Shown: positions 1 to 9,883, numbered from the stretch's first letter. The stretch: DNA of 64,000 bases from Pseudomonas poae (GCA_028869255.1 CP110972.1:2547001-2611000), one strand, 5' to 3'. A program made the numbers and translations. The notes: generated by a model from the sequence alone, not told the origin.

Positions 1-11
1 AGGTAAGGGTA

Positions 12-236
12 ATGAACATGAAGAATTTGGGTCTGCCACTGGTTGCACTCACTTTTCTGGCATTGGCCGGTTGCGCGACGCAAACCGTAGTGACGCTGCA
101 AAATGGTACTCAGTATTTGACCAGGGACACCCCAAAAACCAAGACCGCCGACGGTTTCTACGAGTTCACCGACATCGCCGGCAAGCGCATTCGGGTGAAG
201 GCCGATGACGTGGCCACGGTCCGCAAGGAAGACTAA
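12..236 (+). CDS. YgdI/YgdR-type small lipoprotein
   Basis: This 74-residue protein has a lipoprotein signal: a hydrophobic stretch ending in the lipobox LAGC at residues 18-21, so Cys21 should be lipidated. The mature part is a small beta-rich domain with the pattern of the YgdI/YgdR (DUF903) family (TLQNGTQY near the start, a GKRIRVKADDV strand near the end). The ATG at 12 follows an AGGTAAGGG ribosome-binding stretch; an in-frame ATG at 18 is an alternative. Function is unknown. It converges on the lipase gene across a REP element and does not look like part of the secretion operon. Confidence 0.85.
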   Translation: MNMKNLGLPLVALTFLALAGCATQTVVTLQNGTQYLTRDTPKTKTADGFYEFTDIAGKRIRVKADDVATVRKED

Positions 237-244
237 ACAACGCC

Positions 245-344
245 GATCAAATGTGGGAGCTGGCTTGCCTGCGATGGCATCAACTCGTTCCTCCTGCCAA
301 ACCGAGTCGTGCGCATCGCAGGCAAGCCAGCTCCCACCTTGATC
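245..344. repeat. REP-type inverted repeat
   Basis: Two arms, GTGGGAGCTGGCTTGCCTGC and its complement, face each other around a central stretch of roughly 45 bases and are flanked by GATCAA/TTGATC. This is the usual Pseudomonas REP pair. It lies between two convergent genes, where it may also stabilise or end transcripts. Confidence 0.85.
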
Positions 345-364
345 GGGTTATCACCTCACATCAG

Positions 365-1774
365 CTAACGACCACCCCCCTCCCCCGACCAACCATTGAC
401 CCCCACCAACGTCACCGAATCCCCGCCCACACTGATCAGCGTATCCGCGCCGTGCTCACGGTAATCCACACGGCCCTCGACGTCCTGGAACACCAACTTG
501 TCCGTCGGTTGGTAGCCAATGATCCGATCCTGACCAAAGTGCCCGCTGAACAGAAAGGTGTTATGCCCGCTGTTGTCGCGAATCGTGTCATTGCCCTTGC
601 CGCCCTCGATAAAGTCCGCGCCCTTGCCCCCCTGGATCAGGTCATTGCCGTCACTGCCGATGATGAAGGTATTGCCCTTGTGCGGCTCGGCATTGCGGTT
701 GAGGTCCTGTACCCAGGTGTTGGCCCGTGCCGGGTCCGACAGGTTGGCGACGATAATCGTCGAGTCACGGGTCATCTGTTCGTAGAAGCCGGACTCTAGG
801 ATGCGCGTCATGCCATCGCCATACCCGGTGGGCAAATGCGAGACCCAGGTGGGCAGGTTGGTGATGGAAAACGGCAGCACATTCCACAGCGTCGAGGCGT
901 AGTGGTCATTGAAGCTGACGATGTTGTCGGTGGTCGATTCATGGGGCTTGTCGTGAACGCCCAGGGACGACCAGTTGACGGAGGAGCCGTCCAGCGCACG
1001 GAATACCGGGTCATTCTCATAACCAACGTTGAGCACCTTGTCCCCCGCGCTCTGGGTCGGCGACGCGTAGGCCACGTAATTGGCATCCTTGTAGAACCCC
1101 GACCATTGGCTGTTGCTCAGGTCCGCCAGGCTGTTGACCGCCAGCCCGCCGAGGCTGTGGCCGCTGACCACTACGTCGTGGCCGCTCAGGCCGTGCGCGC
1201 CGGCAAACTCGGCCACGGTTTTGAGCAAGCCGCCAAACGCTTCGCCAGCGTAGTTCTTCGCGTAGTCCTTGGGGCCCAGCGCCGCCAGCAAGTCGCTGAC
1301 CAGATCACCGATGGAATCGCTGATCAAGCTCTCCCGCGGGCCGGAGGTGCCGCGAAAACCGATGCCGATTTCCAGCAGCTTGCCGGCGTCATCGTACTTG
1401 CCCAGGACTTCGACCTGCGCCGTGGTGTAGCCGGCCTTTTCGCCAAAGAACGTGCCCCGCGCATCGACCTTGCCGCCGTAGCCCAGGGCGCTGGCGCTGA
1501 TGGGGGTCCAGCCGACTTCATGGAGCGCGTCAAGGGCGGCTTTTTCCGAGTCGGGGTTCCACGGGATACCGGGGATCACCCCTTGGGAATCGGTGCTGCC
1601 AAGCACTGCTCCGACCAGTGTGGCCGGCAGGCCTAGCCCCAAGCCATTGTGCTGGTAGCCCACGGCAAAGCCGTTATCCAGGTTGTGGTAGGTATACAGG
1701 GTGATCGCCATGGCATCGGCGAACAATGCTTTGGAGCCCTCGACCCCGAGGTTTTTATAGTCAAACACACCCAT
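365..1774 (-). CDS. lipA: Family I.3 (RTX) lipase with shifted C-terminus
   Basis: Secreted triacylglycerol lipase, the TliA/LipA type exported by the neighbouring ABC exporter. The nucleophile elbow GHSLGG is clear in the middle of the protein, and the C-terminal third carries RTX calcium repeats (GSDGNDLIQGG, GGKGNDTI). The start at 1774 (MGVFDYKNLG) is preceded by AGAGAGG. There is no Sec signal, as expected for type I export. The protein is 469 residues as read. It ends WSGEGGGR, but removing one G from the G run at 375-380 changes the end to GEGVVVS with a stop at 361-363, which fits the hydrophobic tail type I substrates need. It lies 34 bases after aprF, with no prtA/prtB between. Confidence 0.93.
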   Translation of the reverse strand: MGVFDYKNLGVEGSKALFADAMAITLYTYHNLDNGFAVGYQHNGLGLGLPATLVGAVLGSTDSQGVIPGIPWNPDSEKAALDALHEVGWTPISASALGYGGKVDARGTFFGEKAGYTTAQVEVLGKYDDAGKLLEIGIGFRGTSGPRESLISDSIGDLVSDLLAALGPKDYAKNYAGEAFGGLLKTVAEFAGAHGLSGHDVVVSGHSLGGLAVNSLADLSNSQWSGFYKDANYVAYASPTQSAGDKVLNVGYENDPVFRALDGSSVNWSSLGVHDKPHESTTDNIVSFNDHYASTLWNVLPFSITNLPTWVSHLPTGYGDGMTRILESGFYEQMTRDSTIIVANLSDPARANTWVQDLNRNAEPHKGNTFIIGSDGNDLIQGGKGADFIEGGKGNDTIRDNSGHNTFLFSGHFGQDRIIGYQPTDKLVFQDVEGRVDYREHGADTLISVGGDSVTLVGVNGWSGEGGGR

Positions 1775-1808
1775 GTTAGTGCCTCTCTTGTTGTTGGAAT
1801 CGGGAATG

Positions 1809-3167
1809 TCACCTTGAAATGCTTTTTGGCTCAGCGGGGCCAAATGCTTCGTCGACCTTGGCCAGGTCGGTATCGCGCAAATTACCCGCGTAGTAATGCA
1901 ATTTGGTCCAGGCCATCAAATAGTCGTAGCGCGCCTGGGCCAGGTCGCGGCGCGTGCTGTAGAGCTGCTGCTCGGCGTTCAACGCATCAAGGTTGACCCG
2001 CTCGCCGCCGAGGATGCTTTGTTTGGTCGACACCACCAGCGCTTCCGCTGACGCCAGGGCCTTTTGATAGGCGCGCAATTTGCTCACCCCCGACAGGCAG
2101 GCGCTGAACTGCCGACGCAGCTCGATCAGGGTTTCGCGGGTCTTGCCTTCCAGCTCGTACTCGGCCTGCTCCATGGCGCGGCTGGCCTGGCGGGTGGAGG
2201 CCGAGATGCCGCCACCGGCATACAGCGGCAGGCTGACTTCAATCCCGATGGTGTTGGTGTCGTAGCGCTGGTTGTAAGTGTTGCCGCTGTCCGACTCCTG
2301 CTGGCGCGAGCTGGCATACGCTGTGACCTTGGGCAAATGCCCGGCGCGGTTGCGTTCCACCTCATAACGCGCCACTTCCAGCGCCTGGCGCTGCGAGGCC
2401 AGGGTCGGGTTGTTGCTGATCGCCAGTTCATGCCAAGTGTCGAAGTTGGCCGGGGTCAGCGTGAACGCGGCGAAACCCTGGTTCAACGGCGCGAGGTCGT
2501 GGATGTTGACGCTCTGTACGCCAATCAATGCGCCCAGTTCACGCAGCGAAGCATCCTGCTCATCCAGCGCCTGGATCTCTTCGGCGGTGGCCAGCTCATA
2601 GCGCGACTCGGCTTCGAGAATATCGGTGCGCGTGCCCTCGCCTTGCTGGAACAGGTGCTGGTTCTGCTGAAACTGCTGCTCGAATGCCTTCTTTTTGGCG
2701 CGGGCAATGTCGATCTGGTCCTGGGCAAACAGCGCCTGGGTGTAATAGCTCAGCACCCGCACCAGCAGCGCCTGGCTCTTGTCGCGAAAGCTTTCATCGG
2801 CGAACAGCGCCTGGGCCACGCCTTTGCGGTAGTTGGCGTAGGCTTCATAGTCGAACAGCGGCTGTTGCAGGCTGAAGGTCGAGCCGTAGCTGTTGTAGTT
2901 GCGGTCGTCGTGATAATTGCCGCCGCGCCCGTCCGGCAAGGTGGCCTGGGAGTTGTTGCGGCCCTTGTTGTAGTTATAGGACAGCCTGGGCAGCAGGCCG
3001 GCGCGGCCGATGGTGCGGTTTTCCAGGCCTGCGTCGCGCTCCTTGATGGCGCCCAGGAATACCGGATCATTGCGCAGGGCCTGCTCATACACATCGAACG
3101 GGCCCATGGCGGCCTGGGCATTGGCGCAGGTCAACAGCAAGGCGATAAACACGTGCTTCATGCTCAT
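1809..3167 (-). CDS. aprF: TolC-family outer membrane channel of type I exporter
   Basis: Outer membrane component of the AprDEF type I secretion system, forming the trimeric exit duct for protease and lipase. The 452-residue protein starts with a signal peptide (cleavage likely after the ANAQA stretch). It has the two repeated outer membrane efflux domains, with long coiled-coil-forming segments and the early motif YEQALRNDPVF typical of this family. Its ATG overlaps the TGA of aprE in ATGA (3164-3167), so translation is coupled. Lipase follows directly. Confidence 0.93.
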   Translation of the reverse strand: MSMKHVFIALLLTCANAQAAMGPFDVYEQALRNDPVFLGAIKERDAGLENRTIGRAGLLPRLSYNYNKGRNNSQATLPDGRGGNYHDDRNYNSYGSTFSLQQPLFDYEAYANYRKGVAQALFADESFRDKSQALLVRVLSYYTQALFAQDQIDIARAKKKAFEQQFQQNQHLFQQGEGTRTDILEAESRYELATAEEIQALDEQDASLRELGALIGVQSVNIHDLAPLNQGFAAFTLTPANFDTWHELAISNNPTLASQRQALEVARYEVERNRAGHLPKVTAYASSRQQESDSGNTYNQRYDTNTIGIEVSLPLYAGGGISASTRQASRAMEQAEYELEGKTRETLIELRRQFSACLSGVSKLRAYQKALASAEALVVSTKQSILGGERVNLDALNAEQQLYSTRRDLAQARYDYLMAWTKLHYYAGNLRDTDLAKVDEAFGPAEPKSISR

Positions 3168-4465
3168 TCCTCGGTCAACGCTGAGCCGGCGCGATCCAGC
3201 AGCGGCTTGAACAGGTAATTGAGCAAGGAGCGCTCGCCGGTGCGCACAAACATCTCGGCGGGCATGCCCGGCTTGATCACCAGTCCGTGGAGTTTTTCCA
3301 GCGCGGCGTCGCTGACCGTGGTGCGCAGCACGTAATACGGCGCGCCGGTTTTTTCATCGAGCATCTGGTCGGCGGAAATCAGGCTGACCTCACCCGGCAC
3401 GCGGGGTGTGCGGCTTTGGTTGAAGGCGGTGAAGAGGATATCGACTGGCAAGTGCGTGCCGACCTTGTCCACCAGATGCACCGGCAAATGCCCTTCGACT
3501 TCCAGGCGCGTGCCTTGGGGCACGATTTCCAGCAGGGTTTCACCGGCACGCACCACCGCGCCCTCGGTGTGCACGCTGAGATTGACCGCGATGCCATCCG
3601 CCGGGGCGTTGATCTCGCTGTGTTGCAGGTCAAACCCGGCCGAGGTGAGTTGCTGCTCCAGGGTCAGGCTGCGCAGTTGCGCGTCGGCCAACTGGCTGCG
3701 CACTTCCTTCTGGTATTCCTCGCTGTGCTGCTGCAGTTTGAGGCGCGATTCGAGGATGCCCTGCTCCACGCGGCCACTTTCGCCGGTGTTCTGCGCCAGG
3801 TCCTGCTGCACCTGGGACAGCTGGCGTTGGTACTCCATCAACCGGTTGCGCGGGATGTAGCCGTTGTCCGCCAGGGGCTGCAGGTTGCTCAGTTGATCGC
3901 GCAGGGATTGGGCCTGGGCGGTCAAGTCGCTGCGGGCACGGCGCATGCCAGCGAGTTGCGCGGTGGCTCCGTCGATATTGGCGCGAATCCCTGCCTGTTC
4001 ACGGGCAAAGGCTTCGCGACGGCTGCTGAACAGTTGGCGCTGGCCTTCCAGCACCAGCGCCAGGGCTGGGTCGGGGTCGGCGCTCAGCTCAGCGGGAAAG
4101 GTGATGCTGGATTGGTTGTCGCGCTCGCTTTGCCAGCGGGCCACGCTGGCCCAGGCCATGCGGTACTGGGCTTGCAGGGATTGCACATCGGCCCTGTTCT
4201 GGGTCTGGTCGAGGCGAAACAGCGGCTGGCCCTGTTTCACCAGCTCGCCCTCCTTCACCAGAATCCGGCTGACCACGCCGGGGCTGAAGGTTTGCACCGC
4301 CTTGCGTTTGCCCGACACCACCACCGTGCCTTGTACCGGAATGCCCTGATCCAGGGGCGCCAGGCTGGCCCACAGGAAAAATCCACCGGCGCAGAGTACC
4401 GTCAGCCACCAGCCCAAACGCACGAAAAAACCCGCGTCGCGTTGCTCAAAAGTGATGCTGCTCAT
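3164..4465 (-). CDS. aprE: HlyD-family periplasmic adaptor of type I exporter
   Basis: Membrane fusion protein linking the ABC transporter to the TolC-like channel. The 433-residue protein has a short cytoplasmic N-terminus, one membrane segment at about residues 18-38, a biotinyl-lipoyl-like half motif (GTVVVSGKRKAVQ), a long coiled-coil hairpin at about 90-280, and a C-terminal beta-barrel region ending near MPAEMFVRTGERS. It overlaps aprD upstream (4462-4465) and aprF downstream by four bases each. The family assignment is firm; the substrates are inferred from the adjacent protease and lipase genes. Confidence 0.93.
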   Translation of the reverse strand: MSSITFEQRDAGFFVRLGWWLTVLCAGGFFLWASLAPLDQGIPVQGTVVVSGKRKAVQTFSPGVVSRILVKEGELVKQGQPLFRLDQTQNRADVQSLQAQYRMAWASVARWQSERDNQSSITFPAELSADPDPALALVLEGQRQLFSSRREAFAREQAGIRANIDGATAQLAGMRRARSDLTAQAQSLRDQLSNLQPLADNGYIPRNRLMEYQRQLSQVQQDLAQNTGESGRVEQGILESRLKLQQHSEEYQKEVRSQLADAQLRSLTLEQQLTSAGFDLQHSEINAPADGIAVNLSVHTEGAVVRAGETLLEIVPQGTRLEVEGHLPVHLVDKVGTHLPVDILFTAFNQSRTPRVPGEVSLISADQMLDEKTGAPYYVLRTTVSDAALEKLHGLVIKPGMPAEMFVRTGERSLLNYLFKPLLDRAGSALTEE

Positions 4466-6214
4466 GCGCCTGGATTCCTTCCGGCTTGATACTGACGACT
4501 GAAACTCACCCCGGGCTTTTCCCTCGGGGCTTCCTGCTGACCGGACAACGCCCGCAGCACTTCCTGACTTGGTCCGAACGCCTGCAAGCGCCCTTCGTTG
4601 AGCACCAGCAACTTGTCGGCCTGGGCCAACGCCGAAGAACGATGGGTCACCAGCACCACACTGCTGCCCTGGGCCTTCATCTGCACGATGGCGCTGGCCA
4701 GCGCGGCTTCGCCGACGGTATCGAGGTTGGAGTTGGGTTCATCCAGCACGATCAGGCGCGGCCCGCCGTACAGCGCACGCGCCAGGGCCACGCGTTGTTT
4801 CTGGCCGCCGGACAGGCCGCCACCGTTGTCGCCCAACAGCGTGTCGTAGCCTTGCGGCAAGCGCAGGATCAGTTCATGCACGCCGGCCTGTTGCGCGGCG
4901 CGCACCACTTGCTCAGGGTCGGCCTCGCGAAAGCGCGCGATGTTGTCGGCAATGCTGCCGCTGAACAGCTCGATGTCCTGCGGCAGATAGCCGATATGCG
5001 GGCCGAGGTCGTCGCGGTCCCAGCGATGGATATCCGCACCGTCCAGGCGCACGGTGCCGGCCAGGGTTGGCCATACGCCCACCAGCACACGGGCCAGGGT
5101 GGATTTGCCGGAACCCGAGGCGCCGAGCACGCCTAGCACTTCGCCAGCGCCGAGGTTGAAGCTGACCTGATGCAGGATGGGCATGCGCTGCCCGGGCGGG
5201 CCGGCACTGACCTGTTCGAAACTCACCTGCCCTTTGGGCGCCGGCAGCTTCATCTGCTCCACTTCCGGTGGAAACTCGCGCAGTAAGTCATCCAGCCGCT
5301 GGTAGGCCAATTTGGCCGAACTCCACTGCTTCCACACCGCAATCAACTGATCGATGGGGCTCAGCACGCGGCCCATCAGGATCGAGCCGGCGATCATCAT
5401 CCCGGCCGTCATATCGCCCCTGATCACCAGCAGTGCGCCCAGCCCCAGCACCAGCGATTGCAGGCACAGGCGCAGGGATTTGCTCAGGGAGGTGATCACC
5501 GAGCCGGTATCGCTGGCGCTGTTCTGCAAGCCTAGAAACTGCGAATGCACGGCGAACCAGCGCGTGCGCAACGCGCCGAGCATGCCCATGGCCTGGATGG
5601 TCTCGGCATTGTGCAAATGGCTGGTGGCCAACTGGGTCGATTGTTGGGAGTAACCGCTGGCTTCGCCCAATGGTTTTTTGGTCAGGTATTCGTTGAGGCA
5701 CGCCAGGCCGATCAACAGCAGCGCGCCGGCGGTGGCCAACACGCCGAGCCACACGTTGAACAGGAAAATCACAAACAGATAGATGGGAAACCACGGCGCA
5801 TCAAAAAACGCGAACAGCGCTGGCCCGGTGATGAATTGGCGGATCTGGGTCAAGTCGCCCAGGGACTGCCCCGCATGCCCCCTGGCCGCGCTGCAGGTTG
5901 CGTTCAAACGCGGCCTTGTACACGCGCAAGTTGAAGCGCCGCTCCAACTGGCTACCAATACGGATCACGATAAAACTGCGGATGACTTCCAGCAGGCCAA
6001 TAAACGCAAAGAACCCCACGACCATCAGCGTCAACATCACCAGGGTGGTTTCATTCTGGGAGGACAGCACGCGGTCATACACTTGCAGCATGTAAATCGA
6101 CGGCACCAGCATCAGCAGGTTAATCAGTGCGGTAAAGCAACCAATGCTGATCAAGATGCTCTTGTATTCACCCAGCGCCTTGAATAAGGGCGCAACGGCA
6201 GGGGACTTCGCCAT
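4462..6214 (-). pseudogene. aprD: Type I secretion ABC transporter, apparent frameshift
   Basis: Inner membrane ATPase/permease of the AprDEF exporter (PrtD/HlyB class without peptidase domain). The N-terminal part (from ATG 6214) reads through the first membrane segments to FERNLQRGQG. The rest, from HAGQSLGDL onward, lies in another frame and carries Walker A GASGSGKS, the ABC signature LSGGQKQR and Walker B LIVLDEP. Removing one base from the C run at 5878-5882 (plus strand) joins them into a 583-residue protein of normal length. Both halves are fully conserved, so a sequencing error is more likely than a dead gene. Without it, neither protease nor lipase could be exported by this system. 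Confidence 0.9.
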
Positions 6215-6317
6215 AGTGTTTGATCTTCTCTGAGCGAAAGACGGGCAATAGTTGCCCCAACCCCTGAGTACGAGGCGGCCAACTATTAAAATCGGGTTAT
6301 AGCGTTATAACGAACAA

Positions 6318-6686
6318 CTAAGGCGCTCGTTGCAATACAACTTCGCTGCCGGAAGGCGTGCGTCCTTTATATTCGCCTTCTTTCTGGCGATTCAAATGCG
6401 TAATACCGCTGCCTTCGGCATTCATCAGCCAGATGCCATCGGGGGTCGGCGACCAGCTCAGGGGTTTGTCCCCGAGCCATTGTTCGGCGCACGCCACATC
6501 ACCGGCCAAGGCATTCGCCTGTTCCAGCAAGTCCAGCGCACAGACCTTGCCCTGCTGGTGCAACTGCCAGTGGCCGGCTAATTGTGCGGTGGTGGGTAAA
6601 ACAAGACTGCTCGCCATGACGTGGGCTCCTGCCGACACGAACATCACCTGCATAACGCAGGCGATCAGTTGAAAAAAACGGCTCAA
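6318..6686 (-). CDS. inh: Alkaline protease inhibitor (AprI/Inh)
   Basis: Periplasmic inhibitor of serralysin proteases (Inh family, MEROPS I38), protecting the cell from its own protease before export. The mature part has the family features: a conserved Cys pair (KVCALDLL and DVACAEQW), the GHWQL start and the C-terminal GRTPSGSEVVL strand. I chose a TTG start at 6686 because AAGGAG lies seven bases before it and it gives a clean signal peptide (SRFFQLIACVMQVMFVSAGA). The longer reading from 6740 would overlap the protease gene. Length is then 122 residues, close to known inhibitors. It lies 50 bases after the protease gene. Confidence 0.88.
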   Translation of the reverse strand: MSRFFQLIACVMQVMFVSAGAHVMASSLVLPTTAQLAGHWQLHQQGKVCALDLLEQANALAGDVACAEQWLGDKPLSWSPTPDGIWLMNAEGSGITHLNRQKEGEYKGRTPSGSEVVLQRAP

Positions 6687-6736
6687 TTGCAAGCTCCTTC
6701 CTGGAAGGCGCGGCGCCGAAACGCCGCGCCCGTGCA

Positions 6737-8170
6737 TCACGCCACGATGTCGCCGACGGCTGCCTGGCCTACGGTGGTGACGAGGAAATCCGCCACGCCG
6801 TGCCCGGAGAAGTCGACGGCCAAGGTACCCAGGTTGGTGCCTGCCGCGTAGCTCAGCACCGCATCGCCGGCATGCCCGGTGAAGGCATTGACGAAGGTCA
6901 GGCCCGCGCCTTTGGTGATGCCGCTGAGGTCGATCTTGTCGGAACCGGAGGTAAAGTCAAAGATCTTGTCCGCGGCACCCGGCCGGGAATCGGAGCTGGC
7001 GCCGAACACAAACGTGTCATTGCCCGCGCCGCCCCACAGTTGGTCCGCCCCGCCACCGCCGTAGATGAGGTCGTTGCCGGCACCGCCCTTGATCACGTTG
7101 GCCGCGTTGTTGCCGATGATCAGGTCGTTGCCCGCACCACCGAAGGCGTTTTCGATAGTCACGCCCTTGGCAATGGACACGTTACCCACCAAGCCGCCAA
7201 CGTCGGAGAACGAAGCCTCATTGAGGTTGATCTTCTGGTTTTGGGTAAAACCGGAGAAGTCCAGGGTGTCATTGCCACCGCCGTCCCACACCGAAAACAC
7301 CAGTTTGTCGGCATTCGAGGTGGCGCTGAGAAAATCCCGCCCGGTGTTGGAGTTGAAGCCGTAGGTGGTGTCGCCGGCGCGGGTGTTGTAGTTGGCGCCG
7401 TAGAGCTTCTGGATCGCCGCGATATCGTCGATCAGCGGGCCGGACGCGTAGGCCTCGACCCCGCCTTTGCTGAAGTTCTGGTTAGTATTGCTCTCGCTCC
7501 AGTAGCTCATCAGGCTGTAGCCGCGCGTGTCCTGTCCATAGGTCGCGTCGTTGTAGGTCGGGTTGCCATTCCCGGCGTTGTAGTCGCCAGGGTGAGCCAG
7601 GCCCAGGGTGTGGCCGATTTCGTGGGTGAGGGTCTGCCGGCCGTAGTTGTTAAGGTCCGGGGTTTTGTTTGGCGTATAGCTGTTGTTGGTCAGGTACCAC
7701 GACGTGCCGTCGTAGCCTGCACCGGTGCCGGGCAGGTAAGCGAAGGCTGCCGCGCCATCCTGGCCGCTGCTGTAGTTGCCGAAGGTCATGTGGCCGTCAC
7801 CGCCGGTGGCTTTCTCGGTGAAGGTGACGTTGGCCACGTCCGCCCAGGATTGCATGGCCAGTACGGCCTGTGCTTTTTGCTGTGCGTTGAACTGGCTGAA
7901 GCCCGCGATGCCATGTTTGTTCATGGTGCTCGAGGAGGCCGAGGTCAGGAAGGTGTAGGTCAGGTCGATCTTGCCGTTGCCGTCAAAATCCCGGTACGCG
8001 GCGCCGTCGCGCAGCAGCTGGGTAGCCGCTTGGTCAACGGTATAGGAGGGTTTGCCATTGACCGTGAGGTTGCCGCCACGGTCATACAAATGGCTGAAGC
8101 TATCGATTTGCGAGTAAGCGGTACTGGCTTGCGCCGCCGACACAATAGCCTTGTCTTTTACTTTTGACAT
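6737..8170 (-). CDS. aprX: Serralysin-type alkaline metalloprotease (AprX)
   Basis: Secreted zinc metalloprotease of the M10B family, the heat-stable milk-spoilage protease of fluorescent pseudomonads. The 477-residue protein has the zinc motif [11 protein letters not shown] followed by the Met-turn region SLMSYW. RTX nonapeptides ([16 protein letters not shown]) lie between about residues 335 and 400. It ends in DIVA, the acidic-plus-hydrophobic tail recognised by AprD-type exporters. There is no Sec signal. A ribosome-binding AAGGAAG precedes ATG 8170. It is the first gene of the protease-inhibitor-exporter-lipase run, so the operon promoter probably lies in the 8171-8600 region. Confidence 0.95.
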   Translation of the reverse strand: MSKVKDKAIVSAAQASTAYSQIDSFSHLYDRGGNLTVNGKPSYTVDQAATQLLRDGAAYRDFDGNGKIDLTYTFLTSASSSTMNKHGIAGFSQFNAQQKAQAVLAMQSWADVANVTFTEKATGGDGHMTFGNYSSGQDGAAAFAYLPGTGAGYDGTSWYLTNNSYTPNKTPDLNNYGRQTLTHEIGHTLGLAHPGDYNAGNGNPTYNDATYGQDTRGYSLMSYWSESNTNQNFSKGGVEAYASGPLIDDIAAIQKLYGANYNTRAGDTTYGFNSNTGRDFLSATSNADKLVFSVWDGGGNDTLDFSGFTQNQKINLNEASFSDVGGLVGNVSIAKGVTIENAFGGAGNDLIIGNNAANVIKGGAGNDLIYGGGGADQLWGGAGNDTFVFGASSDSRPGAADKIFDFTSGSDKIDLSGITKGAGLTFVNAFTGHAGDAVLSYAAGTNLGTLAVDFSGHGVADFLVTTVGQAAVGDIVA

Positions 8171-8600
8171 AAACGTACTTCCTTGTTTGCAAGTTCATCA
8201 GTCTTTGATCGATAGGAACCCCGCGGGCGAGATCGTCCTATCACTCGCCTCTTTTGGAGGCGTAAGGAAACTGACACAACTTGAAATCTTTCGTCTACCT
8301 CTATTTCCTGGCAAAAAAAAGCCGCGCAAACAACTTAAAAATTTGCGAGGCCGTATCTATTGGGCGCACTTGGTTTTGTCCGACAAAAGACAGCGCCAGT
8401 TATTTAAATATTAAATAGCGGTAAAGCCGCTTAAGTTGCGAGTGGGCGCGTTATAAATGGATCCAATATATTGGCAGGGTGTCATTGGCAACATTAAACA
8501 GCCACTACCTTAACTAATTACTTATGGCTGGCCCCTATTACCGGGACAATAGCCCGCAAGGCCCAATTATGGGTACGGACTAATCTGGTAAGTGGGCTTT
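8171..8600. other. Upstream region of the protease operon, no gene seen
   Basis: About 430 bases of relatively AT-rich DNA before the protease start. A reading frame on the plus strand here (8151-8414) has no recognisable domain and no ribosome-binding site, so I do not call it. The region probably holds the operon promoter and control sites, but I could not identify a specific operator. Confidence 0.5.
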
Positions 8601-8735
8601 TGTGGCGAGCGGGCTTGCCCGCGTTGGGCTGCGCAGCTGCCCCAAGACCTGAAGCCACGGATGACCAGATACACCGCATTGCCTTGAGAGGGGGCCGCTT
8701 CGCGCCCCAACGCGGGCAAGCCCGCTCGCCACACA
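8601..8735. repeat. REP-type long inverted repeat
   Basis: The arms TGTGGCGAGCGGGCTTGCCC and the complement enclose about 80 bases. The arm match extends through CGCGTTGGG. This is a variant REP family (GGCGAGCGGGC) different from the GTGGGAGC type elsewhere in the window. It lies downstream of the binding-protein gene that ends at 8804. Confidence 0.85.
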
Positions 8736-8803
8736 AGCTTGCTCGCGACATGAGTCAGCGTCCCAGATGAACCGGCCGCACCGCACAAAGCCCTCGCGCT
8801 AAC

Positions 8804-9883
8804 TCAGCGACCGGTGCGAATGGTGTTCCATACCCGGGTGCGGATCCGGTCGATATTCAGCGGCATCGCTTCCAGTGCGAACAACTTGCCCATCATTTCC
8901 GGGCTCGGGTACACCTTGGTGTCGGCCTTGATCGCCGGGTCTACCAGGCTGTCGGCCGCCTGGTTGCCGTTGGCGTAGTGCACGTAGTTGGTGATGCTGG
9001 CCATCACTTCCGGGCGCAACAGGTAGTTCATGAACGCATAGCCGGCGTTTTCGTCAGGCGCATCGGCGGGCATGGCGACCATGTCGAACCAGATGGCGGC
9101 GCCTTCCTTGGGAATGTTGTAGCCGATGTTCACACCGTTTTTAGCTTCCTTGGCACGGCTTTCGGCCTGCAGGATGTCGCCGGAGAAGCCGACGGCCACG
9201 CAGATGTCGCCATTGGCCAGGTCGGCGGTGTATTTCGAGGAATGGAAGTACGCCACGTAAGGCCGCACTTTCATCAGCAAGTCTTCGGCTTTTTTATAGT
9301 CCTCGGCCTTCTTGCTGTGGTGCGGCAAACCCAGGTAATTCAGCGCGGCAGGCAACAGTTCCGGACCATTATCGAGGATCGCCACCCCGCACTTCTGCAA
9401 TTTGGCCATGTTTTCGGGCTTGAAGATCAGGTCCCAGGAATCCACCGGCGCGTTATCGCCCAGTACGGCTTTGACCTTGTCGATGTTATAGCCGATGCCG
9501 GTGCTGCCCCACAGGTAAGGGAAACCATGCGCATTGCCCGGGTCGTTGTTTTCCAGGGCCTTGAGCAGCACGGGGTTGAGGTTTTTCCAGTTGGGCAACT
9601 GGCTCTTGTCGAGTTTTTTAAGGGCGCCGCCCTGGATCTGCCGCGCCATGAAATGGTTGGACGGGAACACCACGTCATACCCCGATTTACCGGTCATCAA
9701 CTTGCCGTCGAGGGTTTCGTTGCTGTCGTACACGTCGTAGGTAAAACCGATGCCGGTTTCTTTCTGGAAGTTCTTCGTGGTGTCCGGCGCAATGTAGTCC
9801 GACCAATTGTAGATTTTCACCGTCTCGGCGGCCTGGCTGATAGAGGCCACCAACATCAAGGGCAACAGGGCAATGGCTTTCAT
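8804..9883 (-). CDS. Polyamine ABC transporter periplasmic binding protein
   Basis: Periplasmic solute-binding protein of the PotF/SpuD family (putrescine/spermidine). The signal peptide is MKAIALLPLMLVASISQA. The mature start ETVKIYNWSDYIAPDT is the hallmark of the family, and later segments (YDVVFPSNHFMARQIQGG, PYLWGSTGIGYN, EGAAIWFDMVAMP) match the ligand-binding architecture. At 359 residues it has family length. AGGAAAT precedes the ATG. It is last in a minus-strand run after an FAD amine oxidase and a cupin, with no transporter permease nearby. It may therefore work with a permease encoded elsewhere or act as an extra receptor. Confidence 0.92.
   Translation of the reverse strand: MKAIALLPLMLVASISQAAETVKIYNWSDYIAPDTTKNFQKETGIGFTYDVYDSNETLDGKLMTGKSGYDVVFPSNHFMARQIQGGALKKLDKSQLPNWKNLNPVLLKALENNDPGNAHGFPYLWGSTGIGYNIDKVKAVLGDNAPVDSWDLIFKPENMAKLQKCGVAILDNGPELLPAALNYLGLPHHSKKAEDYKKAEDLLMKVRPYVAYFHSSKYTADLANGDICVAVGFSGDILQAESRAKEAKNGVNIGYNIPKEGAAIWFDMVAMPADAPDENAGYAFMNYLLRPEVMASITNYVHYANGNQAADSLVDPAIKADTKVYPSPEMMGKLFALEAMPLNIDRIRTRVWNTIRTGR

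Noticed and set aside
836..1636. Long plus-strand frame opposite the lipase gene
   Set aside because: It is the antisense of a clear lipase. It has no ribosome-binding site or domain, and its composition is that of a shadow in GC-rich DNA.
3287..4489. A 400-residue plus-strand frame opposite aprE
   Set aside because: The opposite strand encodes a complete HlyD-family protein with overlapping neighbours; this frame shows no family features.
6800..8167. A 455-residue plus-strand frame opposite the protease
   Set aside because: The protease with its zinc and RTX motifs is unambiguous on the other strand.
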